This document shows positions 55,313-64,000 of a DNA stretch of 64,000 nucleotides, piece after piece. Where the stretch lies: positions 1 to 64,000 of the forward strand of contig JAUGWO010000061.1 in the NCBI GenBank assembly GCA_049724395.1, read 5' to 3'. Position 1 is the stretch's first letter; each line of letters starts with the position of its first letter. Under the pieces are notes generated by a model, which was given only the letters and a program-made list of their open reading frames with translations, searched no databases and had not been told where the DNA came from. Origin of the DNA: Spongospora subterranea f. sp. subterranea (Eukaryota > Endomyxa: Phytomyxea > Phytomyxea > Plasmodiophorida). The translations under genes and the position numbers were made by a program.

Positions 55313-57447
55313 CTAGATAAACGCCGTTACAGTTCCAGCGACCATTGCCAAGATCCCAAACCCGACTAACATCAGTGGACCAACATCACGAGTCGCCATC
55401 CGCACCTGATTCATGAACGGCGGTTTATCGCCTACGTCGTTTGGAGCTCGGTTCCAGACAGCCAATGCGTTGCGCTTCACCTCCTCATAGCCTGTCATCT
55501 TCAGATAAATGAACCCTGGGAGGATATATCCAACACATGATGCAGAGATGGCACCCGTCACCTCTGATATACAAGAGTTAAATAAATTTATAAGGCAAAC
55601 ACTATACCCAGCATTTACTGACCTATAACAATGCCCACGTCGGGAACCGTTATTGCTATGGCTAGAGTGGCAGCGAACAGCGACACGGATGCCAGAGCGT
55701 ATTTCCAATACGAGCAATGTTCTTCTTGTGTAACAACCTGCAGTATACAATGCCGAGCGACAAACATTTCCATGGGGTATGTGAAAATCTACCGACAATC
55801 AAATGAGTACGAACTCTGCTGGAGCGATGAAACCGTTCCACGCCAACTGAAAATTAACCGCAAACTCGAAATGAAATGTGATACTAGACGCACCATTGTG
55901 GTAACCAACATTACACGAGATATGTTCATAACCTCGTCACTTGCAGGGAAATTACCCAATATATCCTGCCATCGACTGTAAGCCACCACTTTTGAAACAC
56001 TCACATTTTAACAAACCGCTTTGGTGGATTGACGGAAATTAACATATCCTGAGACTCCGAATATAAAACACATGAAAAACGCGAATCCAACGGATATATT
56101 GGTGATCAAACGCCATCGGCTTGGGGTTGGATGATCTAATGAGTTGAACACGATAAACGCGCTATGATTGCAGACGAATGCAAAAGACATAGTCCCTGAC
56201 GTAGAGATTTAGTCTGAACATGCCAGGCTGATTTACACCAACGATACCGATTCCGGCAAACAATGTGCTTTCGATAACCGAGATTGCTGAAGACGTTTGA
56301 TTTTCCGCAAGAGTCATCTGCTGTGCTGCTGCAGGACCATGCCAGATAACAGTTATCACGATGACGGCGATGGAGACTAGGCCAAGAAAACTCCCAAAAG
56401 ATAATTTAGTTATGTCCCTGATCAAGCTCAACGGCAGCACGCAGATACAGCTAAACCCCAAAATCAAAATTCTTCGATCGGAGAATATCGTATCAGTCCC
56501 TAAATACCAATCAGATTGTCACAACTAATTTGAAACGCGTAATGACATTAGTATAGAATTCAAAACAACCAGAAAAGCGTATGAGGGAGCGAAAAGCCAT
56601 AAAACAAACTGTGAACGAACACTTGTTATTCAGTCATGTATAAATTTCCGATTGGTGAAGGCAGTTCGAGACATTGAAAACATTTTGCTATTAATAATGA
56701 TTACCAAACCAAGCCCTGGACACAAAAGTTGCGGCGTCCCCAATCAAAATCAGGTAGGCTGTCTGAAAGTCCAACATTAGTACTGGGTTTACAATAATAA
56801 CCAGGTTTAGTTCACCATTCCACCAAACGCGAAAGCACCCATACAGAGCAATACGACATTGAACGCCTAGAAACAAAGCCGAAATCAGTTACTGACTGAG
56901 TCCAGAAAAAATTTGATCGAGGACCTTGCCACCTAAAATCTGTCTACATAGGCCTTCATAAGTTGTCGCCCCGACCTAGATTTCAAAACGTCAATTGCGA
57001 AATAAAGGGAATTAAGCCATTTCAACCCACCTTGTTAGCGCATTGGACGAGCATTCTGGAGCTATATGCGGATAAATACGCCACGAACATCATCAATAAA
57101 CAGCCCATCAATAAACCAGTTCGCTTCAACGCAAACGGCATCCCTTTCAAAAATATTCACGTCGTTCCAAAGATGATCCCTGTTCATGTACCTATGATAC
57201 CGGCTCCAAGAATTGTCTGGAATACAAAAGGAATGAGAAATGAGGCGGCGACTCAGATAAACTGGTCAGGTACATTTGCAAAATTGAAGCTGGCCCGGGC
57301 GACTGACTTAACATCCTCAGAGCGATTATAATTATCGGGTTTGGATTTTACACCAGACTTGCGAGCTTCTTCGAGGGCCTTGGGGCTAATCGACTTGATC
57401 GATGCCAGACGTTGATCTCCGCTGGACGAAATTTGCAGCTCCTTCAT
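55313..57447 (-). CDS. SLC38/AAAP-type amino-acid transporter
   Basis: Sodium- or proton-coupled neutral amino-acid transporter of the AAAP superfamily, probably vacuolar/lysosomal or plasma membrane. Eleven exons: 57447-57274, 57216-57192, 57143-57031, 56975-56925, 56866-56816, 56762-56705, 56499-56239, 56195-56017, 55965-55894, 55788-55623, 55563-55313; 466 aa with 11 TM segments. After a 45-residue hydrophilic N-tail comes SFNFAN/TILGAGIIG/MPFALKRTG, the family TM1 signature, rebuilt across two introns. Then VGATTYEGL, AFNVVLLCMGAFAFG, AYLILIGD, FVCNHSAFIVFNSL, FGVSGYVNF, FTYPMEMFVARH and VTGAISASCVGYILPGFIYLK. All phases agree. ATG 57447 is the first Met in a clean N-terminus. Confidence 0.93.
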
Positions 57448-57728
57448 CCTCAGCGGCACCAAATCGACGAGTAAAACGAGTTATGATCGAGAAATATCCA
57501 ATCACAGCAATAATCCAATTCTAGAGCCATGATAGACCCTCCACCCACCTATCGTATCTCCGATTTGGAGGGGACACCCATAAGCGGAGCCCTCACGTCG
57601 ATATATCATGTCAGATTGATAATGGGACGACAGCCGGTCACAGACTGCATACGATCAACCAACACTCGCACTGTCGTTGACCGTTACAGGACGTGGCTCG
57701 GTAGGTGTACCCTTGATCAGAGGGGGTT
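57448..57728. other. upstream region of the SLC38-type gene
   Basis: A forward frame (ATG 57529) is open through here into the minisatellite, but it has no motif and is probably chance. It likely contains the transporter promoter. Confidence 0.35.
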
Positions 57729-58967
57729 GTGTCACAATCCGTCTATAATTGGCCATACCAGGGGCTGCAACACATTATTGTGTCACAATCCGTCTATAAT
57801 TGGCCATACCAGGGGCTGCAACACATTATTGTGTCACAATCCGTCTATAATTGGCCATACCAGGGGCTGCAACACATTATTGTGTCACAATCCGTCTATA
57901 ATTGGCCATACCAGGGGCTGCAACACATTATTGTGTCACAATCCGTCTATAATTGGCCATACCAGGGGCTGCAACACATTATTGTGTCACAATCCGTCTA
58001 TAATTGGCCATACCAGGGGCTGCAACACATTATTGTGTCACAATCCGTCTATAATTGCCATACCAGGGGCTGCAACACATTATTGTGTCACAATCCGTCT
58101 ATAATTGGCCATACCAGGGGCTGCAACACATTATTGTGTCACAATCCGTCTATAATTGGCCATACCAGGGGCTGCAACACATTATTGTGTCACAATCCGT
58201 CTATAATTGGCCATACCAGGGGCTGCAACACATTATTGTGTCACAATCCGTCTATAATTGGCCATATCAGGGGCTGCAACACATTATTGTGTCACAATCC
58301 GTCTATAATTGGCCATACCAGGGGCTGCAACACATTATTGTGTCACAATCCGTCTATAATTGGCCATACCAGGGGCTGCAACACATTATTGTGTCACAAT
58401 CCGTCTATAATTGGCCATATCAGGGGCTGCAACACATTATTGTGTCACAATCCGTCTATAATTGGCCATACCAGGGGCTGCAACACATTATTGTGTCACA
58501 ATCCGTCTATAATTGGCCATACCAGGGGCTGCAACACATTATTGTGTCACAATCCGTCTATAATTGGCCATATCAGGGGCTGCAACACATTATTGTGTCA
58601 CAATCCGTCTATAATTGGCCATACCAGGGGCTGCAACACATTATTGTGTCACAATCCGTCTATAATTGGCCATACCAGGGGCTGCAACACATTATTGTGT
58701 CACAATCCGTCTATAATTGGCCATACCAGGGGCTGCAACACATTATTGTGTCACAATCCGTCTATAATTGGCCATACCAGGGGCTGCAACACATTATTGT
58801 GTCACAATCCGTCTATAATTGGCCATATCAGGGGCTGCAACACATTATTGTGTCACAATCCGTCTATAATTGGCCATACCAGGGGCTGCAACACATTATT
58901 GTGTCACAATCCGTCTATAATTGGCCATACCAGGGGCTGCAACACATTATTGTGTCACAATCCGTCC
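57729..58967. repeat. 51-bp minisatellite, 24 units plus a partial
   Basis: Unit TGTCACAATCCGTCTATAAT + TGGCCATACCAGGGGCTGCA + ACACATTATTG. The copies are almost identical. Copy 7 lacks one G (AATTGCCAT at about 58057). Copies 11, 14, 17 and 22 carry CATATCAGG in place of CATACCAGG. Because 51 is a multiple of 3, forward frames stay open and produce long false proteins. It lies between the transporter start and the 3' end of the gene at 58991. Confidence 0.98.
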
Positions 58968-58990
58968 ATATCGGCAATCGGTTATTAACG

Positions 58991-59333
58991 TCAGGAACTG
59001 ACTCGGATTCCGGTATATTTCCATCTCAAAGATTGCTCTGGAACAGAGGATTCTTCTGGCGGCAAATTCGTTCCATCATCATTCCAGGCCCGAAATCGTG
59101 TCATCTGAATGCAGGCCTCAGGTGTTATGAAACAGTATCTCTCCTTGGTTTACAGCGATCCAGAGAATCGTCCGTCGAACAATGTCTGAAACGGTTTCTT
59201 GTCCTTGGTACAAATCGGCACCGTTTCTCAACTCTCGACCGGTGTCCCAATGAAAGACTAACATCAAACAAAGTAGAGCTGAGAAATAAATTCGCTTTAG
59301 ACATAAAAAGGCTCGAGTCATGTCGAAATGCAT
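58991..59333 (-). CDS. small protein with hydrophobic N-terminus, unidentified
   Basis: Exons 59333-59154 and 59104-58991 (49-nt intron) give 97 aa. The first 30 residues include a signal-anchor or mitochondrial-type segment (CLKRIYFSALLCLMLVF), then QETVSDIVRRTILWIA spliced to MTRFRAWNDDGTNLPPEE and a basic end. The join removes a stop and keeps protein-like character, which supports it over the long forward frame on the other strand. ATG 59333 or 59321 could be used. Its promoter is shared with MIC19. Function unknown. Confidence 0.52.
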
Positions 59334-59566
59334 CCTTCTTTAATCAGCGTCGGTTACAAATTCAGATTAAAACACAGTTGGGGTTTTGGGCGAAAGTGCG
59401 ATCAATCTCCGGAGTCCAATGATGTGATTGTCCCAGTACAGTATAGTGTACCAAACACCCGACTGTTATCGCAGTCTATTGTGTATCGTGTATTACCCGC
59501 TCCTTGGCGCTAAAAGGGCTCCTGGCCAATAACGCCCCGGGATCAGGTTCAGATATTACAGGGATC

Positions 59567-60320
59567 ATGGGAGCGGCCCAATCATCATCAGGTGATGAGC
59601 GATATGATGGAGAGGAGTATGATGTGAATAGTGATAACGCTGTCCACGTACAGTTCATCTGTCTATTCGCCCTATTCCTCACTCACAATGCCATATCAGG
59701 TGTCAGACGCTCTTATGAAGGCCATTATTAAGCAGCAAGCCAGCCGTCGCCAGAGGAGTGATCGTCTAAGACAGACATTTAGTCCTGATATACCACCATC
59801 AGTCTTTAGTTCCATTCCCTCGTTCGATCGACAATCAGAACAACCCAAACAATATGAATCCAGCGACGATGCTGGTGAAGAATCACAAGAGCCTGAATCA
59901 GAGGTTGATTCTGTTGTTCAAGAAGCTGAAACAACTGAGAATTCCGGTGAGGAAGTTGCTGGTGACAATAACGCATCATCGTCCGAAACTTCTGTCGACC
60001 ATGAAGGGAGTGCGGTGGAAGATCAAGGCAATGAGGGCGGTGGAGAGGTTGTTGGAATTAAAGGAGAATCTATTATGATTATTGAGTTAGAAGGTCCCGA
60101 AGGAAGCGATGATGAGGATAGGACCATGTCGACAATATCGTCAAATCTAGATGGAGTTGTTGAAAGGCATGGCCGTTGCAGCAAAGCCGAGCCATTACAG
60201 GCGGGACAGCAGTGTGCCAACATCAGGGACAAGATCGTAAGGTGCTATCAGACCGCCCCTTCACCTTTGCAATGTTCAGAATTGATCAAAGAATATGAAA
60301 GGTGTATCATATCGAATTAA
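59567..60320 (+). CDS. MICOS subunit MIC19-like CHCH protein
   Basis: Probable MIC19 (CHCHD3/6-type), peripheral inner-membrane MICOS subunit that shapes cristae. Exons 59567-59647 and 59700-60320 (52-nt intron); 233 aa. It starts MGAAQSSSG, a good N-myristoylation signal, followed by AVH/VSDALMKAIIKQQ, as in the family's V-x-(F/V)-S...L element. Residues 60-175 are acidic and disordered. The C-terminal CHCH domain has two CX9C pairs (C-ANIRDKIVR-C and C-SELIKEYER-C) that Mia40 would oxidise in the intermembrane space. The acidic middle replaces the usual coiled coil, so a different CHCH protein is possible. Confidence 0.72.
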
Positions 60321-60529
60321 TAATCTAGTTCATATATTTCAGTACACTCAGCAATCGTCGTGTCTCCGCTCCTTTACTCACTGCAATCGATGCTCTACAA
60401 GAGTTATTTGTCGCCAATTCACAGTCTTCTCGGAGCTTGTACTCAATTGGAAAATCGATGTTCATGTCGCGACGGCGACACAGATTGACAAGCGACTCGC
60501 GGAAAGATGTGCAATCCGTTAAGTTGACA

Positions 60530-60721
60530 ATGACAACGGGAGCTAATTTATTGGCAGATCAGGACCATCCAGGAATTGACATCAACAATCTGCAACAGAA
60601 AACGAGAAGGCGAAATGGTGTGTTCACTTCGGAGTCGAATCGGGCCGTCAAAAGTGTCGCGAACAGGTTTTCAACGATTGGCAACGGGATCTTGGCGCGG
60701 CTTCGCGTCGGCGATGATTGA
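60530..60721 (+). CDS. possible 63-aa protein or terminal exon
   Basis: ATG 60530 to TGA 60721 encodes a basic peptide (QQKTRRRNGVF, then VKSVANRFSTIGNGILARL). Frames upstream to 60437 are also open. It may be a last exon of something starting after MIC19, or chance antisense to nothing. No motif. Confidence 0.28.
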   Translation: MTTGANLLADQDHPGIDINNLQQKTRRRNGVFTSESNRAVKSVANRFSTIGNGILARLRVGDD

Positions 60722-60868
60722 AGCGGAACCCGACCTCACAATGATGCCGAAGTGGAACCCAAATCGGGTCCTGAACGGATCGCTTGCCTGATTCGTGCCA
60801 ATATCGGAGCCAGGTTGATTTTATTGTTGATGCGGCTTTCGAGTGTCTGGTGGACGGCGTCACCATTG

Positions 60869-63175
60869 TCAAGGCGTCGTCGTACAACGCGTTCCGCCAG
60901 CTTTCCGCAGCAACGGCACAACTCTGATTGATGAACTACTGGTCGCGATGTCCAGCGGCGTGCTGCCGTCATTGGCCTTGGCATTGACGTCAGATCCGGC
61001 CGCCAACAGTAACTGTACTGAAGCGTCATCGTCGAGCTCGGACGCCTCGTGTAGCGCCGAGCGGCCGTCATTCGTCGTGGCATCGATATCTGCTCCAGCG
61101 GCCATAAACATCTTTACCAATTCCGGTTTACCGGAATAGACTGCCATGATGAGTGGAGTGCCCCCACGAGGATTCCGAACATTGACCTGGGCACCAGCTT
61201 GTACCAACAGCTCTGAAACGGCCATGTCAACGATGCATGAATAAAGCAGTGCACTATTGCCGTTGTCGTCGACGAGGTTGACATTGGCGCCAGCCGATAG
61301 CAGCCGCTCCACTTCCACAGCATTGTCAGCTCTGGTGGCTTTGATCAGCGGCGTGCGACCGGCAAAATCACGATCGTCGACATCATCCGCCGACTTCACC
61401 GCTCCCGTTGGAGAATATTTCCACAAGAGATCGACAACTTCCGAATGTCCTTTCTCTTCAGCGCGCTCCAGTGGCGTTGATCCATTGCACTCGGCGTTGA
61501 GGTCGGCATGAGCTGTCAATAGCCGTTGGACAATGAGAGTGTGCCCCATTTCTGCCGCTATCCACAACGGTGGTCCTCCGCCACTGCCATCGACATCGGC
61601 TCCTGAAGCTAGCAGCAGTTGCACCGCCCGATCGTGATTGTTTGCGCTGGCAATGGCCAGCGGCGACCATTCCTCGTGAAGGGAATCGACGTTGGCCCCC
61701 GATCTCAATAGCGATCGCATCACGTCCAGCTTGCCTTGTTGCGCCGCGATGTGTAGCGGCGATGCATTGCCATCAGACTGTACATTGGGATCGGCACCAG
61801 CCGCCAGCAGCGCCTTAACAATCGGGTCATGACACGCAGACGATGCATTTAACAACGGGTAATCTCCGTTATTGTCCTGAAGATTGACGTCGGCCCCGGC
61901 CGCAATCAACTGGTTCACAATGCCGAAGTTCTTCTGCATGGTCGCATACAACAGCGCCGTCTCGCCCGATGGTAAACGTTGAAGATTGGGGTCCGCCTTG
62001 GCTTCTAACAGCCGTTGTACTTCATGCTCGTTTCCGTCGATGGCGGCGTATATGAGCTTCGTTGCGCCATCACCGTCTCGTGCGTTGACGTTGCTCGGAG
62101 CGTGTGCGACGGGGGGCCGGCTTGGCATTCACTGCCGGTGCGGCCTGCTTTGGGGGTTGGGATTGGGACCCTGTCTTTCCCGCTGCCTTTCCCGCCGGTA
62201 CTTCATTGGCCAGGAAGTTGTACAGCGAGCCAAGAATGCTTTGATCGGGGAGGACGTCGTACACGACGAACACAATGTCGTGATGCGCGTTCCGGAGATG
62301 GTCGGCGTATTGGATCCGGTACTCGACCACTTGAGCCCTACCGGCCGCCGCTTCGTGCGGTAATATTCGTCGTGTCATTCGCGTGATTGCCCAAACACTG
62401 ACGAAGAAGCCAGCGGCGCGGCGCTGAGCGAAAGTCTGCCTCCCACTTTTCACTTCTTCACGATCCATTCCAGCATCGCTCGTCGCCCATAAGTATTTAT
62501 TTTCGCGCCACGATCGGTCGATGAATCCGCGCCACGTTTCGAACTTGACCATCTTGACGTGGATCGGCTGCTGATCGAACGAGACGAACCGCTTGAAGGA
62601 CATACCATCTTCGCTATCGCTGAGGAATCTGAACACGTAACGGTTCTCGAAAACAGGGTCGGGCATGGCCGACGCGATCTTCCTCAGGCTCGAACGAACA
62701 TCTTGGGTTCCGATTGCGATTATCATTGTCGCTGGTTCAGACCGGTAAACCGACACGATCGTATCACCGTTCTACTCAATCACGCGAAACTGTCAAACGT
62801 CGGAGACATATTCTGTGTAATTCGGTTTACCTTAGCGATGGACTCGCACGGTTTGCCGGAGAAGATGCAGCCGCCAATGACCATATCGCTGGTCCTATCG
62901 TGGCCGTTGAGTTTGTTCCCGATCGCCCGAATTTGTGCCGGTGTCGCATTGAGCTTCAGGCCTCGCTCCATGAACCCGTATCCCGTAAATAGAAAGTAGA
63001 TGCCAACACCAGTAACTCCCGTTATCGCCAGGATTTGATCACACCAATTCCCCCAGTCGATCGAGTCGGCATCGCTTGGCGAATGCTGCCCTGAGGTCGC
63101 TCCTGCCTCGATCTCGTGGTATGGCAACTGTCGAAAACCGTCATGGGCAGCCGCGCGCATCGTGTTGTATGACAT
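60869..63175 (-). CDS. transmembrane ankyrin-repeat protein with unknown N-terminal domain
   Basis: Exons 63175-62831 and 62771-60869 (59-nt intron), about 748 aa if a single-base break is ignored. Residues 45-75 include one TM helix (ILAITGVTGVGIYFLFTGYGFM). A cytosolic or lumenal domain of about 220 residues (SIAK/NGDTIVSVYRSEP, MPDPVFENRYVFRFLSD, VEYRIQYADHLRNAHHDIVFVVYD) matches nothing I know. A Lys/Pro/Ala linker (QSQPPKQAAPAVNAKPAP) follows, then 11-12 canonical ankyrin repeats (GETALLYATMQKN, ASPLHIAAQQGKLDVMRSLL, GGTPLIMAVYSGKPELVKMF). At the C6 run (G6 on the + strand, 62111-62116) one base too many breaks the frame between linker and repeats. If that break is real, there are two separate ORFs. 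Confidence 0.78.
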
Positions 63176-63363
63176 TGAACTTCCGCCTGTACTTTCTGAA
63201 TTCGCTGACTCAACTTCCTGAAAGATTCGAATGTTTCTGAATCTCGTTCACGGTCGATTGTTGGGTGTTGATAGAATGAAAGGGTTATTGGAGATTCATT
63301 GAACGAGCGCTGATCGAGTTCCGCTCTAAAGTTGGCGCCTTTAGGTACGGTCCTCGATCGAGA

Positions 63364-63657
63364 ATGGCGAATGCATTTGCTCGATTCGGTCGCCAGACGC
63401 ATCTTCCTCAACTGGGGTTGGTAGTCGTCATCGAGGATGTCACAGGCACCGCATTTCTTTCCCGATCGATGACGATCTGCCGCTGGAAGAACGAAAAAAA
63501 AAATCATCGAGCCACCAGATTTCCCGTTCGTCGCAGAGGAGAACTTGTTTTACAGGAATGATCGTACACCCGACCGCTTTGACGAAGAAGTTGACGATAT
63601 TACGAGGTTGGTTTTGTGTGAGTATTATAGCATGATACTCCTTCATCAACGAATATG
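63364..63657 (+). CDS. possible small protein, frame broken at A10
   Basis: ATG 63364 opens MANAFARFGRQTHLPQLG and continues to the A10 run 63494-63503. After it, the protein-like frame is one base off (PPDFPFVAEENLFYRNDRT, DEEVDDIT) and ends TGA 63655-63657 or at a splice near 63606. Head-to-head with the TM-ankyrin gene, 188 bp apart. It may be a genuine gene with a base error. Overlap with the convergent reverse frame below lowers confidence. Confidence 0.35.
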
Positions 63658-63965
63658 AAAGGCTTTTCATAACCGTTGGTGTAGTTTTCCATGGGAGCCT
63701 GGCTTTGTTGGCGAGTTTGCTGGAAGGGGGTTCCCTCTGTCAAACCATATTTGAGTGCAATATCCAAAATTGTGGCGGAGATCGATATCTTGTGTCTCTC
63801 GCTCAGGCAGCCCGAATTCATGATCTCGTGCGATCTAGTTTTGTTGAATGAAACTGTATTCAGATCCAAAACGGTTCTCACCTTCTGCCCCATCAAATGG
63901 TCGAAAAGTTCACTGCAAACGACACGCGTTTGGGCGATTTGGACGGACGTTACTGTAGTGTTCAA
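63600..63965 (-). CDS. unidentified exon at the right edge (partial)
   Basis: Reverse frame of about 121 codons ending TAA 63600. It contains VVCSELFDHLMGQKVRTV, RHKISISATILDIALKYGL and a hydrophilic C-terminus, all protein-like. There is no ATG at its upstream end and a stop lies just beyond 63976, so it must be an internal or last exon of a gene starting outside the window, or start at the in-frame ATG near 63899. No family recognised. Confidence 0.4.
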   Translation of the reverse strand: MNTTVTSVQIAQTRVVCSELFDHLMGQKVRTVLDLNTVSFNKTRSHEIMNSGCLSERHKISISATILDIALKYGLTEGTPFQQTRQQSQAPMENYTNGYEKPFIFVDEGVSCYNTHTKPTS

Positions 63966-64000
63966 GGCCGTTGGTTAATCCGACAAATATGGGTAACTAA

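Noticed and set aside
57729-58967. CRISPR array
   Set aside because: Units are contiguous 51-mers with no unique spacers, and the DNA is eukaryotic.
57729-59422. Forward open frames of 419 and 455 codons built from 17-residue repeats
   Set aside because: They are by-products of a 51-bp minisatellite whose length is a multiple of three; after the array the reverse strand has a better spliced gene (59333-58991).

Overview
This window is nuclear DNA from a compact, intron-rich eukaryotic microbe, not a prokaryote. The protein-coding genes recognised are eukaryote-specific or eukaryotic in type: Spc24, a Csm1/Pcs1-like monopolin subunit, CHMP2/Vps2, an anoctamin, a Nup37-like nucleoporin, eIF3i, PNO1, CTU1, mitoribosomal mL40 and a MIC19-type CHCH protein. 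Most are split by GT-AG introns of about 43-60 nt, with a minority of 100-300 nt; one intron has a GC donor. Genes lie head-to-head or tail-to-tail with gaps often below 150 bp. The Csm1-like protein, Spc24 and Nup37 together would fit an early-diverging fungus or a relative of fungi, but this is an inference; the two PUT-like permeases are also common in oomycetes and plants, and I cannot name the organism.

Layout. 1-17.6 kb is gene-dense: two paralogous APC amino-acid/polyamine permeases flank Spc24, followed by an 11-exon anoctamin, a TMCO4/DUF726 hydrolase, CHMP2, the Csm1-like gene and a four-CBS SNF4-like protein. 17.6-24.2 kb holds small unknown genes, an inverted duplication, a mucin-like one-pass membrane protein, a small secreted protein and a decayed Ty1/copia reverse-transcriptase fragment. 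24.3-46.2 kb is again gene-dense: CTU1, intronless eIF3i and Nup37-like genes, mL40, a CobW/ZNG1 metallochaperone GTPase, a HAD-like protein, a secreted LCAT-family acyltransferase/phospholipase, PNO1 and an ankyrin protein. A repeat-rich stretch at 28.0-30.9 kb interrupts it. 46.3-53.6 kb is a mobile-element block: palindromic repeats, a PIF/Harbinger-like element inside a copia LTR, and a copia element whose internal region is present in both orientations. 53.9-64 kb has an unknown gene with two compensating frame changes, an SLC38-type transporter, a 24-copy 51-bp minisatellite, MIC19 and a transmembrane ankyrin protein.

There is no operon logic here; functions are housekeeping and unrelated. 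The most notable signals are (i) an intron in the first permease whose retention exactly cancels a 2-nt frameshift, (ii) several single-base frame breaks, three in homopolymers, that look like assembly errors, (iii) the nested transposon block, and (iv) the minisatellite with a periodic variant. I found no convincing new multi-gene system. All exon joins were made by eye from splice signals, frame continuity and family similarity, without alignment software.
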